Assembly (NCBI RefSeq): GCF_010747415.1
Contig: NZ_JAAGNZ010000001.1
Coordinates: 124,001 to 188,000, forward strand
Length of the DNA: 64,000 nt
Direction: 5' to 3'
From: Spirosoma agri
GTDB taxonomy: Bacteria; Bacteroidota; Bacteroidia; Cytophagales; Spirosomataceae
A program made the position numbers and the translations under genes. This document shows positions 44,312 to 52,970 of the stretch, piece after piece. How positions within the stretch are numbered: the first letter of the stretch is position 1; the number at the start of each line of letters is the position of its first letter. The notes under the pieces are model-generated. The model saw nothing but the letters and a program-made list of their open reading frames with translations, had not been told where the DNA came from and ran no database searches.

Positions 44312-44806
44312 GTGAACGTGAGCAGCATTGAACAGCCAAAGCCTAGAGCATTTAAGGATATTTTCTCGTTCTTTCTAACGGCTTTGCTGGGTGCATCCAT
44401 CAACTTCGTAAGTCAGATTTTTTATCGTACTTATTTTGATTACGCCACCAGTGTTCTTTGTGGTTATCTCACGGCTACCGTCCTGACGTTTATTCCAACA
44501 AAACGCTATGCCTTCTCGGCGGCCCAGACCGGCAACACTGGTCGGGAAGCGGTCAAGTTCTTAGCCATCGCTCTGGTCGCACTGCTGGTGCAGGTGTATG
44601 TAGCCAAATATACGCTGGAGTGGGTTGCCAATCCGATGTTTCCAACGGCTACCAAACTGATGCGCGAGAAAGGCTCACACGTAGCGGGCATGGGCATGAG
44701 TTTCATGGCAAACTATTTCGGGCATAAGCTGCTAACATTCCGGACAACTGGTATGTACGACAAGCTAACCGCGAAGTCGCCCCGTCGAAACGAAGAAAAA
44801 GTATAG
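44312..44806 (+). CDS. GtrA-like membrane protein
   Basis: A 164-residue protein with about four hydrophobic segments, resembling the GtrA/DPMS-associated family that helps flip or transfer polyprenyl-linked sugars. ASINFVSQIFYRTYFDYATS and FIPTKRYAFSA are consistent with that family. The C-terminus is polar and basic. It starts at GTG (44312), as no in-frame ATG lies nearby. No glycosyltransferase is adjacent, so its partner is unknown. The family assignment is moderate. Confidence 0.6.
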   Translation: MNVSSIEQPKPRAFKDIFSFFLTALLGASINFVSQIFYRTYFDYATSVLCGYLTATVLTFIPTKRYAFSAAQTGNTGREAVKFLAIALVALLVQVYVAKYTLEWVANPMFPTATKLMREKGSHVAGMGMSFMANYFGHKLLTFRTTGMYDKLTAKSPRRNEEKV

Positions 44807-44898
44807 CATCTCAGCCCTGGCAATTCTTCGATTTGTTTAATTCTGTATTGTACTTTTCTTTGTGATAGTCCTCTATAGTGGAAGAGGATGCAGTCAGT

Positions 44899-44928
44899 TT
44901 TGCATCATTGAGAAAAAATGTATATTTG
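44899..44928 (+). promoter_or_regulatory. Bacteroidota-type promoter for the small lipoprotein
   Basis: TTTG (44899-44902) and TATATTTG (44921-44928) are 18 bp apart, close to the consensus. Transcription would start near 44935, 25 bp before the ATG at 44960. Confidence 0.6.
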
Positions 44929-44959
44929 TCCAACAAACGTTAATTAACACAAAAAGGCA

Positions 44960-45130
44960 ATGAAAAAAATCTTCGCTTTATTATTCGTAGGCAGCACGCT
45001 GGCATTCGCGGCTTGCCAGAGCAAACCTAAGACAGAAGCTGGTACCGAGTCAACGGCTACGATGTCGACAGACACCATGACGATGGCTACGGATTCATCA
45101 TCGACGATGGCTACTGACAGCATGAAGTAA
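44960..45130 (+). CDS. Small lipoprotein, 56 residues, Met/Ser/Thr/Asp-rich
   Basis: A complete short gene of 57 codons including the stop. The protein starts MKKIFALLFVGSTLAFAAC: a signal peptide with a lipobox (FAAC, Cys19). The mature part, about 38 residues, is polar and made of short repeats: STDTM, ATDSSSTM and ATDSM. It holds six methionines in its last 22 residues. No family is known to me. A good promoter precedes it and a perfect terminator follows 18 bp after the stop, so it is a free-standing gene. A role as a small envelope lipoprotein is likely, function unknown. Confidence 0.75.
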   Translation: MKKIFALLFVGSTLAFAACQSKPKTEAGTESTATMSTDTMTMATDSSSTMATDSMK

Positions 45131-45148
45131 TTTGTTCTCGTTCCGATA

Positions 45149-45190
45149 GAAACTAAAAAAGCCTTATTTTTATAAGGCTTTTTTAGTTTC
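45149..45190 (+). terminator. Terminator of the small lipoprotein gene
   Basis: A perfect 19-bp stem (45149-45167 with 45172-45190) around a TTTT loop, with a T-run inside the descending arm. It ends four bases before the start codon of the next gene. Confidence 0.85.
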
Positions 45191-45194
45191 TACA

Positions 45195-45803
45195 TTGACA
45201 GACGTATTTACCGCACATGTTCCGCTAGGAACGGATAGTTATTGCCGCCATCTCTGGCAACAATATGGATTTCTCTTTCGGGTCGTAAAACCGCGCCGGT
45301 CACGGTTGGGTGATTTTCGCGCTTTCCCCGACGGGAAAACACAGATTACCGTTAACGCAAATTTGAATCCGTACGCTTTTCTGATCACGTATGTGCATGA
45401 AGTGGCCCATGCGGACGTCAATCGTAGGTACAAAAGACGGGTTCAGCCACACGGGAAAGCATGGCAGACGGCTTTCCAGCGACTGATGGAGCCGCTTATG
45501 ACCGAGGCCGTTTTTCCTGATGATATCCTTCGCCCCCTTCAGCGATACATGAGCCAACCCGCTGCCACAACGTATGCCAATCCTGCGTTGATGCTGGCCC
45601 TGCGGAGGGAGGATCAGGAATCGATAAGCCCCGAGCAGCATAACCGGATACTGTTACGTGATGTACCAGAGGGTAAAGCGTTTCAGTTTGACAAAAAGAC
45701 CTTTATTCGGGGTACGTTACGACGAACTCGTATCGTTTGTAAAGAAGTATCGACAGGAAGGTCATACGCCATTTTAGCACATGCATGGGTGGAACAGCAC
45801 TAA
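45195..45803 (+). CDS. SprT-like zinc metalloprotein
   Basis: A 202-residue protein of the SprT family. The zinc site is HEVAH (68-72), with a third ligand likely at His86 in QPHGKAW. It starts at TTG (45195); no in-frame ATG exists before the zinc motif. The eukaryotic relative Spartan degrades DNA-protein crosslinks, but bacterial SprT roles are little known. The last 23 bp overlap the start of porU. The terminator of the preceding gene ends only four bases upstream of its start codon, so how it is transcribed is unclear. The lack of a conserved C-terminal zinc finger could not be judged. Confidence 0.75.
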   Translation: MTDVFTAHVPLGTDSYCRHLWQQYGFLFRVVKPRRSRLGDFRAFPDGKTQITVNANLNPYAFLITYVHEVAHADVNRRYKRRVQPHGKAWQTAFQRLMEPLMTEAVFPDDILRPLQRYMSQPAATTYANPALMLALRREDQESISPEQHNRILLRDVPEGKAFQFDKKTFIRGTLRRTRIVCKEVSTGRSYAILAHAWVEQH

Positions 45804-48800
45804 GCGAATACGTGGCATCAAGTGGCTGATAAAACAGACCAGACAGTTGGGGATAGGCTCCATAACATGGGTACCTTATCTGGTCGTTTACCTGCTGCTT
45901 AATAGCTCATGGACGAAAGCACAATCCGTGCTTAAGGAGGGAGTATGGGTAAAAATTGGGGTAACTGAATCCGGCGTTTACCGGCTGGATCAGGCAACGC
46001 TGGCCCGGTTTAATCCCGCTTTCGCCACGGCTGATCCACGTAAACTCAGACTCTACGGCAATGACGGTGCCGCACTACCGCAACCCAATGCCACCCCGCG
46101 CGCGTCCGATCTGACCGAAAATGCGGTTCAGGTAACCGGTGAGGCTGATGGTAAATTTGATACCAGCGATGCACTGGTTTTCTTTGGCCAAAGCCCACAC
46201 GTTATCCGGTACGATTCGCTCACCAGACGTTTCAAGCACCAGATCAATCCTTATTCCGACACTACGTTTTACTTTCTGACAATTGGCAGCTCGACCGGAC
46301 TACGCATCGCCGAACGTCCGACGGGACCGCTGAGCGCTACGACATCTGTGACTACGTTCGACGACTACCAGTTTCATGAACAGGATCTTCTGAAAGTGCC
46401 GGGCGTACGGTCCGGGCGGGAGTGGTTGGGAACGTATATGACGAATGATACGACCAAGGTTCTATCCTTTGATGTTACCGGAATCGTACCGGATGCGCCC
46501 GTTCGAGTAACCTCATCGGTTGTTGCGGGCGCATTGGCAACCACGCAGTTTCGCCTGCGACTAAACGGCCAGGTGGTAGGAACGCAGCTCGTATCCAGCA
46601 TTTCCGGTTACGAATACGACTACCAGGGTATCGCCCGAACGGATACATTCTATAGTAAACCCTCGGCGACGACCAACTTGATGGACGTGTCGATTACGTT
46701 CCAGAAAAATGGGCTATCGTCAGCACTGGGTTATCTAAATTATATGGGTCTTCAGGTTCGGCGTGAACTTCGGCAACTTGATCAGCCGATCTGGGCACGT
46801 CGGGTAGACAGCGGCACTTGCACGATTCGTCAGGTAACAACCGGTTTGCAAGTCTGGAATGTGACAAATCCGCTCGTTCCAATAGCGCAAACGTACACGT
46901 TGTCTGCCGCATCGGAAGCGAGATGGAACGCGGGGAGCCGGGCGGACTATTTTCTGTTTACGGACAATCAAATCAAAACGCCGGTTTCGCTGGCATCGGT
47001 AGCCAACCAGAATGTAGTTGGCCTGGCTACTCCGACTCTATTGATTGTTACGCCAGAGTCATGGCGCGCTGAAGCCGAGCGGCTGGCTACCTTTCGGCGT
47101 GAGCACGATAAGTTAACGGTGCAGGTTGTAACGACGCAGCAACTCTACAATGAATTCGGCTCCGGACAGGCTGACCCAACGGCCATTCGGGATGCGGTTC
47201 GCTTTCTTTACCTGAAACAACCCAATCAACTTCGTTATTTACTGCTTTTTGGGGATGCTACGTTCGATTATCGAAATATAAATCAAGTGTTCAATGCCAG
47301 CCAGTTGGCGAACACGATCCCGGTTTATGAGAGCTACGAATCCCTGCACCCCGTGCTGAGCTATTCATCGGACGATTACTTCGGGTTTATGGATTCGTCG
47401 GAAGGAGAATGGGTTGAAAGCAGTCAAGGTGACAGCAAAATGGATATCGGCGTCGGTCGCTTGCCCGTAAAGTCATCCGATGAAGCAAAGACCATTGTCG
47501 ATAAACTAATCCGATACAGCGCGGATCCGTCGTTAGTGGGTGACTGGCAGACGCGGGTTATGCTCGTTGCCGATGATGGAGATTACAATATTCACCAGCA
47601 GGATGCCAATACGTTGGCAATGATAGTCGAAAAAAACGCGCCAGCTTACCGACCGGAGCGCGTATTTCTGGATGCGTACCCCCAGGAGTCGACGTCAGTC
47701 GGTCAGAAATCACCGATTGTCAACCAATTGATCAACAATGCCGTCGCTGATGGACGGTTGATCATAAATTATAGCGGTCACGGAGGAACCACAACGCTGG
47801 CGGATGAGCAGATTGTGACGCTGAAAGATATACTGGGCTGGAAAAACCGCCGTCTTCCCCTGTTTGTAACGGCGACCTGTCAGTTTGGTCGGTACGACGA
47901 TCCGAGTATTAGTTCGGGCGCTGAACTGGCCTTATTAAGTCGGTCGGGTGGCGCTATTGGTTTGCTAACCACCACACGTCCTGTCTATGCCAATACGAAT
48001 CTGCTCTTGAATGAATCGTTTTACCGAGCGGTTTTTACTCCCATTAACGGAGAAATGCCCCGGCTCGGTGATGTGATCAGGCTGACTAAAAATGGGGGTC
48101 TGGCTGGACCGGTCAACCGTAACTTCGCTTTGTTGGGTGATCCGTCCATGCGTCTGGCGTATCCACAGGCGCAGATCGTACTGACAAACGTGAATGGTCG
48201 TGCCGTGAGCATCACCCGTCCGGATACCTTACATGCGCTGGAGTCCGTTGAGCTTACGGGTGAAATACAACAGCAGGGACAACGATTGACCAATTTTTCG
48301 GGTACGCTCCGGCTTACGCTGTACGACAAGGCATCAACGCAGACCACTTTGGGAACCGAAAGTGCGAAAATGGCGTACAGTGCTTTTTCCAGCACGTTAT
48401 TTGCTGGTCAGGTAAACGTGCAGAATGGTTTGTTCAGCGCGAAGTTCGTCATGCCGAAAGACATCGCATACGCTGTAGGTCCTGGCAAAGTATTTGCGTA
48501 TGCAGTACGGGCTGATAGCTTGTTCGACGCGTTGGGTAGCTTTGACAGTCTTCGTGTAGGCGGGAGTTTATTGGTCGATAGTCTCGATACACAGCCCCCT
48601 GTTATGCAGTTGAGTATTGACAGAAGTATGATCGATGGCGATCAGATTCGTGTAGCCGGACCCGACGTAACGCTTCGTGTCGGCCTGCGCGATAACCAGG
48701 GAATTAACACGGCCCGATCGGGTTTAGGTCATGAATTGACCGCTCAGCTTGGTGAACAGTCGCAGGTTATTATTAACGATACATATGTAGCCGTAGGCAA

Positions 48801-49251
48801 CGATGGGAAGCAGGGAGAAGCCATTTATACCTTTCGGGATGTTGTACCCGGCACGTATACCGTACGGGTAAAAGCCTGGGATATTAACAATAATTCAATT
48901 GAAGAGACGTTGAGCATAATAGTTTCCGGTAAGCCAGCCCTGTCCATTGTTGCGGTTCGGGCCAGTCCCAATCCGACCTCAACACAGTCGACAATAGCTG
49001 TTGAGCACAATCGATCTGGCGAGCCACTTGACTGGACACTCCAGATTATCGATTTGAATGGCCGGTTACTCAACCAGCAAACGGGCCAGTGCAGCAACTG
49101 CTCGTCAGTACTGGACATTGGAGCCTGGAACGGATTAACTGAGGCTCATCAAGTTGCACCCAATGGAGTATACATAATCAGAGTACACGTTCGGTCGGTG
49201 GCAGATGATTCTTCGGCCGATGGAAGTTGCAGACTAGTGCTAGTTAGATGA
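45781..49251 (+). CDS. porU: Type IX secretion system sortase PorU
   Basis: An 1156-residue surface protease-like sortase (peptidase family C25). It removes the C-terminal signal of type IX cargo and links the cargo to lipopolysaccharide. A hydrophobic signal stretch (about 24-47) ends at TKAQS. The caspase-like gingipain domain has the catalytic His667 (YSGHGGTTTL) and Cys700 (TATCQFGRYDDP), 33 residues apart, as in other PorU proteins. Its own C-terminal domain ends in the type IX-like segment with NGVYIIRV. The ATG at 45781 overlaps the SprT gene by 23 bp. porV follows, the usual partner. Confidence 0.92.
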   Translation: MHGWNSTKRIRGIKWLIKQTRQLGIGSITWVPYLVVYLLLNSSWTKAQSVLKEGVWVKIGVTESGVYRLDQATLARFNPAFATADPRKLRLYGNDGAALPQPNATPRASDLTENAVQVTGEADGKFDTSDALVFFGQSPHVIRYDSLTRRFKHQINPYSDTTFYFLTIGSSTGLRIAERPTGPLSATTSVTTFDDYQFHEQDLLKVPGVRSGREWLGTYMTNDTTKVLSFDVTGIVPDAPVRVTSSVVAGALATTQFRLRLNGQVVGTQLVSSISGYEYDYQGIARTDTFYSKPSATTNLMDVSITFQKNGLSSALGYLNYMGLQVRRELRQLDQPIWARRVDSGTCTIRQVTTGLQVWNVTNPLVPIAQTYTLSAASEARWNAGSRADYFLFTDNQIKTPVSLASVANQNVVGLATPTLLIVTPESWRAEAERLATFRREHDKLTVQVVTTQQLYNEFGSGQADPTAIRDAVRFLYLKQPNQLRYLLLFGDATFDYRNINQVFNASQLANTIPVYESYESLHPVLSYSSDDYFGFMDSSEGEWVESSQGDSKMDIGVGRLPVKSSDEAKTIVDKLIRYSADPSLVGDWQTRVMLVADDGDYNIHQQDANTLAMIVEKNAPAYRPERVFLDAYPQESTSVGQKSPIVNQLINNAVADGRLIINYSGHGGTTTLADEQIVTLKDILGWKNRRLPLFVTATCQFGRYDDPSISSGAELALLSRSGGAIGLLTTTRPVYANTNLLLNESFYRAVFTPINGEMPRLGDVIRLTKNGGLAGPVNRNFALLGDPSMRLAYPQAQIVLTNVNGRAVSITRPDTLHALESVELTGEIQQQGQRLTNFSGTLRLTLYDKASTQTTLGTESAKMAYSAFSSTLFAGQVNVQNGLFSAKFVMPKDIAYAVGPGKVFAYAVRADSLFDALGSFDSLRVGGSLLVDSLDTQPPVMQLSIDRSMIDGDQIRVAGPDVTLRVGLRDNQGINTARSGLGHELTAQLGEQSQVIINDTYVAVGNDGKQGEAIYTFRDVVPGTYTVRVKAWDINNNSIEETLSIIVSGKPALSIVAVRASPNPTSTQSTIAVEHNRSGEPLDWTLQIIDLNGRLLNQQTGQCSNCSSVLDIGAWNGLTEAHQVAPNGVYIIRVHVRSVADDSSADGSCRLVLVR

Positions 49252-49271
49252 TTATGGGTTAATGAAACCCA

Positions 49272-49306
49272 TTTGTTTTCTAATCCGACGAATCCTTGTA
49301 ATTTTG
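49272..49306 (+). promoter_or_regulatory. Possible promoter of porV
   Basis: TTTG (49272-49275) and TAATTTTG (49299-49306) are 23 bp apart, at the long end of the consensus. It lies between porU and the chosen porV start, so porV may have its own promoter. Confidence 0.35.
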
Positions 49307-49366
49307 GCCGTTCAGGGCTGTTCTATTCACCACAACCAGTCGCTGTTGTTGATCAACACTCTTTGT

Positions 49367-50617
49367 ATGAAGCGCAATTTTTTCCGTGTTCTTCTTGGCG
49401 TTTGCACTATTTTTCCTTCCGTCATTTTCGCCCAAACCAATCTAGCAGGACAGAATCTGGGCATACCAACATCAGCCGTTCCCTTCCTGAATTTCACGCC
49501 GGATGCCCGTTCGGGTGCGCTGGGTGAAGCCGGAGTGGCCTTAGGTGATGCCGATGCCAATGCTATTTTCTGGAACCCATCCAAGCTGGTTTTCGCCAAG
49601 CAGGCTAAAGGGGCATCCATTTCGTACACCCCCTGGCTCCGGGATCTGATCGGTGATATGTATTACACCTATCTGACGGGTTATTCTAAAGTGGGTAAGA
49701 ACTCGGTGATCGGCGGATCGCTGATGTATTTTGACCTGGGAACTGTCAATTTTACAACCGCAACGGGCGTTGCAGCCGGCACGTTTAATTCCCGTGAATA
49801 TGCCCTTACCGCGTCGTTCTCGCAGCGACTATCCCAGAATTTCTCGCTGGGTGTCGATCTGAAATATTTAAACTCGAACCTAGCCTCTGGTTCATCGAAC
49901 CCAGGTCTGAAGCCGGGTGGAACGGCAGCCGCTGACATTAGCGCTTTTTACCGGAACGAAGCGCGCGACAATGCGACCGGAAAGGGCATTGGCTGGGCAT
50001 TCGGCGGTATGATCTCTAACCTAGGTGGTAAAATCAACTACGGTGGACAGCAGCAGTATTTCATTCCCACGAACCTGCGTCTGGGAACCGCACTGACCAT
50101 TTACGCCGATCAGTACAACAAGTTTAACATTGTGGCAGATGTCAATAAACTGATGGTGCCAACGCCCCCTGAATACGCACGGGATGCTAACGGAAATCTA
50201 ATTCAGATAGCTGGCAGTAACCCTGCAAAATACCAGATTGCGCGGGGTAAGGACCCCGACCGGAATTACCTCAGCGCTGTCTTCGGCTCGTTTGCTGATG
50301 CACCCGGCGGTCTTGGCGAAGAGTTGAGAGAGTTCACCGTTTCGACGGGCGTTGAGTACTGGTACAACGAACAATTTGCGGTTCGGGCCGGCTACTTCGG
50401 CGAATCGAACATCAAAGGTGGTCGCAAATACGCGACGACAGGTATCGGCCTGCGCCTTCAGCAGCGATTTGGGGTAGATTTCTCGTACCTTATCCCGGTC
50501 AATCAGGGCAATCCGCTCGCCAATACATTCCGTATCTCGCTACACCTGAACTTTAGCGGTACCAATGCCGTCGGTTCAGAAGATGACGAGCCTATCTCAG
50601 AAGATACCAACGATTAA
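49367..50617 (+). CDS. porV: Type IX secretion system outer-membrane protein PorV
   Basis: A 416-residue beta-barrel of the FadL-like superfamily that shuttles cargo from the translocon to PorU on the cell surface. A signal peptide (MKRNFFRVLLGVCTIFPSV, then IFAQ) defines the ATG at 49367, although the frame is open 35 codons further upstream. TSAVPFLNFTPDARSGALG and EAGVALGDADANAIFWNPS are the family's conserved N-terminal motifs, quoted in two parts. The barrel ends with FRISLHLNFSG and an acidic tail. It is the gene next to porU. A terminator follows. Confidence 0.92.
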   Translation: MKRNFFRVLLGVCTIFPSVIFAQTNLAGQNLGIPTSAVPFLNFTPDARSGALGEAGVALGDADANAIFWNPSKLVFAKQAKGASISYTPWLRDLIGDMYYTYLTGYSKVGKNSVIGGSLMYFDLGTVNFTTATGVAAGTFNSREYALTASFSQRLSQNFSLGVDLKYLNSNLASGSSNPGLKPGGTAAADISAFYRNEARDNATGKGIGWAFGGMISNLGGKINYGGQQQYFIPTNLRLGTALTIYADQYNKFNIVADVNKLMVPTPPEYARDANGNLIQIAGSNPAKYQIARGKDPDRNYLSAVFGSFADAPGGLGEELREFTVSTGVEYWYNEQFAVRAGYFGESNIKGGRKYATTGIGLRLQQRFGVDFSYLIPVNQGNPLANTFRISLHLNFSGTNAVGSEDDEPISEDTND

Positions 50618-50688
50618 TCACCTTCACGCATGGAGGTAGCGTGTCGGATGGCTACGAGTCATCACAGACTATAACGACCATAAATCAG

Positions 50689-50721
50689 AAATGGCATTTC
50701 GCGCTGAGATGCCATTTTCTT
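50689..50721 (+). terminator. Terminator of porV
   Basis: AAATGGCAT and ATGCCATTT form a 9-bp stem around an 11-base loop, followed by TCTTT. It lies 72 bp beyond the porV stop. Confidence 0.65.
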
Positions 50722-50737
50722 TATAAATACGCATCCA

Positions 50738-52018
50738 ATGGTACTAGATAGAAAGCAACCACCGGCCTTTCAGGTCATTCAGGAAATACAGCTTCCCGCC
50801 TTTCAAACCCACACGTTAGACAACGGTGTTCTTCTGAACCTGGTTGCCATACCGCAGCAACCTGTACTGCGAATAGAGTGTATTTTTGACGCTGGGACAT
50901 GGCAGGAACAAGTGCCCGGAACATCCTTTTTTGCGTTGAAGATGCTAGCCGAAGGAACCGCTGGTCGCTCATCGGCGCAGATCAGCGAATACCTCGATAG
51001 CTATGGTGCGTTTCTGGAGTTGAACAGCGGACCAGACCGGGCGAGTGTGGTTGTTTATTGCCTCACCAAGTTTCTGCCCAACGTGCTGCCCGTTCTTCGT
51101 GAACTATTGACGGAGCCGACGTTCCCCCAAAAAGAACTGGATGATCTCCGTAATATCACCCTTCAGAACCTGCGGGTCAACTACGAGAAGAATGCTTATG
51201 TAGCCGGGGTTTTATTTCGGGAGAAGTTATTTGGTCCGCACCATCCGTATGGCCGCAGCCAGCGCCCCGATGTGATCGAGCAGCTTACCCGCGAAAGCGT
51301 TGTCAATTTCTACGAACGCTCTATACAGAAGCGGCCTTACCGATTGTTGCTGGCTGGCCAGGCATCCGAAAATGAGGTCCTGCTGATCAATAAAGAACTA
51401 GGACAGCTGCCGATCGACAACGGAGATGTGTTAACCGGCGGAGCACCGGCTATTGATGACGATGGCTTGCCCGTACTCTCGGAAAAACCGGATAGCATCC
51501 AGTCATCGATCCGGTTGGGCCGACGGCTTTTTACCCGCTCGCATCCTGATTTCTTCAAGATGCTTGTGACGAACGAACTGTTGGGCGGCTACTTTGGCTC
51601 ACGACTCATGAAGAATATTCGTGAAGAGAAGGGCTTTACGTATGGCATTTCATCCAATATGCCTTCCTTCCGGCGGGATGGTTACTTCATAATCGGCACC
51701 GACGTTAACAAAGAGAATACGCAACAAACGCTGGACGAGATACAAAAGGAAATTCGGATTCTACAAACTGAAGCTGTGCCACTGGAGGAACTGGAAACCG
51801 TGCAAAACTTTATGGCGGGGGAGTTTGTCGGCTCGCTGAATACACCCTTTGAAATTGCTGACCGCTACAAAGTCATTTTGCTGGATGGGTTGCCCGTCGA
51901 TTTTCTGACCACGTACATTGAGCGTCTGCGAGCCGTAACACCTGATGACATTATGGAAACGGCTAACAACTACCTGGCCGAAGGCAGTCTGCGCGAAGTA
52001 GTCGTTGGCGGCAAATAA
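50738..52018 (+). CDS. Peptidase M16-like protein lacking the zinc motif
   Basis: A 426-residue protein with the two-domain M16 (pitrilysin) fold. The usual active-site sequence GxAHxxEHMxxxGT aligns with GTSFFALKMLAEGT (61-74), so the two zinc-binding histidines and the catalytic glutamate are replaced (Phe64, Leu67 and Lys68). The downstream arm with GRSQRPDVIEQLTRESVVNF and the C-terminal half YFGSRLMKNIREEKGFTYGI (the R/Y pair) are well kept. It is therefore probably a non-catalytic partner subunit, similar to the inactive halves of processing peptidases. No active M16 gene lies in the window. Confidence 0.8.
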   Translation: MVLDRKQPPAFQVIQEIQLPAFQTHTLDNGVLLNLVAIPQQPVLRIECIFDAGTWQEQVPGTSFFALKMLAEGTAGRSSAQISEYLDSYGAFLELNSGPDRASVVVYCLTKFLPNVLPVLRELLTEPTFPQKELDDLRNITLQNLRVNYEKNAYVAGVLFREKLFGPHHPYGRSQRPDVIEQLTRESVVNFYERSIQKRPYRLLLAGQASENEVLLINKELGQLPIDNGDVLTGGAPAIDDDGLPVLSEKPDSIQSSIRLGRRLFTRSHPDFFKMLVTNELLGGYFGSRLMKNIREEKGFTYGISSNMPSFRRDGYFIIGTDVNKENTQQTLDEIQKEIRILQTEAVPLEELETVQNFMAGEFVGSLNTPFEIADRYKVILLDGLPVDFLTTYIERLRAVTPDDIMETANNYLAEGSLREVVVGGK

Positions 52019-52164
52019 GGCCATTTAGAAATTTATTAGAACCATGCTTTGTTATAAATAGTATAAAGTTGTCGAATAGATGACAATAACCTAATTTTGG
52101 GGCCACATTTCATTAATCCACCCTACAGCTCGTGTTGCTCGTCTGTTTCCTAACATTCGTTTAC

Positions 52165-52172
52165 TAAATTTG
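52165..52172 (+). promoter_or_regulatory. Possible -7 box of plsY
   Basis: TAAATTTG matches TAnnTTTG and ends only five bases before the plsY ATG. Transcripts would start near or at the start codon. No -33 TTTG is at normal spacing. Confidence 0.4.
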
Positions 52173-52177
52173 CGTTA

Positions 52178-52834
52178 ATGAACGTCTTATTAATTTGTAT
52201 TACCACACTGGTCGCGTATCTACTTGGCTCCATTCCAACTGCCGTCTGGTATGGTCAGGGCTTTTTTGGGATCGATATTCGTCAGCATGGTAGTGGTAAT
52301 GCCGGTGCAACAAATACATTCAGAGTATTGGGTAAACGGGCGGGTACGATCGTCATGCTAGTCGATGTACTAAAAGGCTACACGGCTGCCATCATGTCTA
52401 TATTACTGTGGTATCTGGATGTGATCACCCATAATGAGATCATGACTTTTGAGATCGTGTTTGGGTTGGTTGCCGTTTTTGGGCATCTTTATCCAGTTTT
52501 TGCTGATTTCAGAGGAGGCAAGGGCGTTGCATCGTTGTTAGGAATGGTGCTGGCTATCCACCCCGAAATGGCGCTGGTCTGTATCGGCATTTTCCTTCTG
52601 GTTGTGATTGCTTCTCAATACGTTTCCCTTGGTTCGATTCTGGCTGCTCTTGCGTTTCCAGTGCTGCTGTTGCTGCGCGTCTTCGGCGAAAAAGAAAACC
52701 CATTGCTAATCGTTTTTGGCTTCGTTATGTTTCTGATGGTGGTGATAACGCATCAGAAAAATATAGGTCGATTGATGCGTGGTCAGGAAAACCGAACCGT
52801 GTTGATTCGTCTGCGGAAAAAGCGCGAACAATAA
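52178..52834 (+). CDS. plsY: Glycerol-3-phosphate acyltransferase PlsY
   Basis: A 218-residue inner-membrane enzyme that transfers the acyl group from acyl-phosphate to glycerol-3-phosphate, the first step of phospholipid synthesis. It has about five hydrophobic segments. The conserved motifs are YLLGSIPTAVWYG, HGSGNAGATNTFRVLG and the FRGGKGVASLLG loop, all typical of PlsY. The C-terminus is a short basic tail. A terminator-like hairpin follows. Confidence 0.95.
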   Translation: MNVLLICITTLVAYLLGSIPTAVWYGQGFFGIDIRQHGSGNAGATNTFRVLGKRAGTIVMLVDVLKGYTAAIMSILLWYLDVITHNEIMTFEIVFGLVAVFGHLYPVFADFRGGKGVASLLGMVLAIHPEMALVCIGIFLLVVIASQYVSLGSILAALAFPVLLLLRVFGEKENPLLIVFGFVMFLMVVITHQKNIGRLMRGQENRTVLIRLRKKREQ

Positions 52835-52860
52835 GAATCCTATAGATTGACAATATGGAA

Positions 52861-52909
52861 TGCCCCGACGTTGCACAAAATGTGCTTAACTTCGGGGCAA
52901 ATTCTTTTT
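52861..52909 (+). terminator. Terminator of plsY
   Basis: TGCCCCGA (52861-52868) pairs with TCGGGGCA (52892-52899), with an inner stem in the loop, followed by a T-rich tail (TTCTTTTT). Confidence 0.7.
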
Positions 52910-52970
52910 CGCCTATAAGATGATACCTGATTCAAAGCACTATCATGTATCAGACACCATATAGCCAGCT

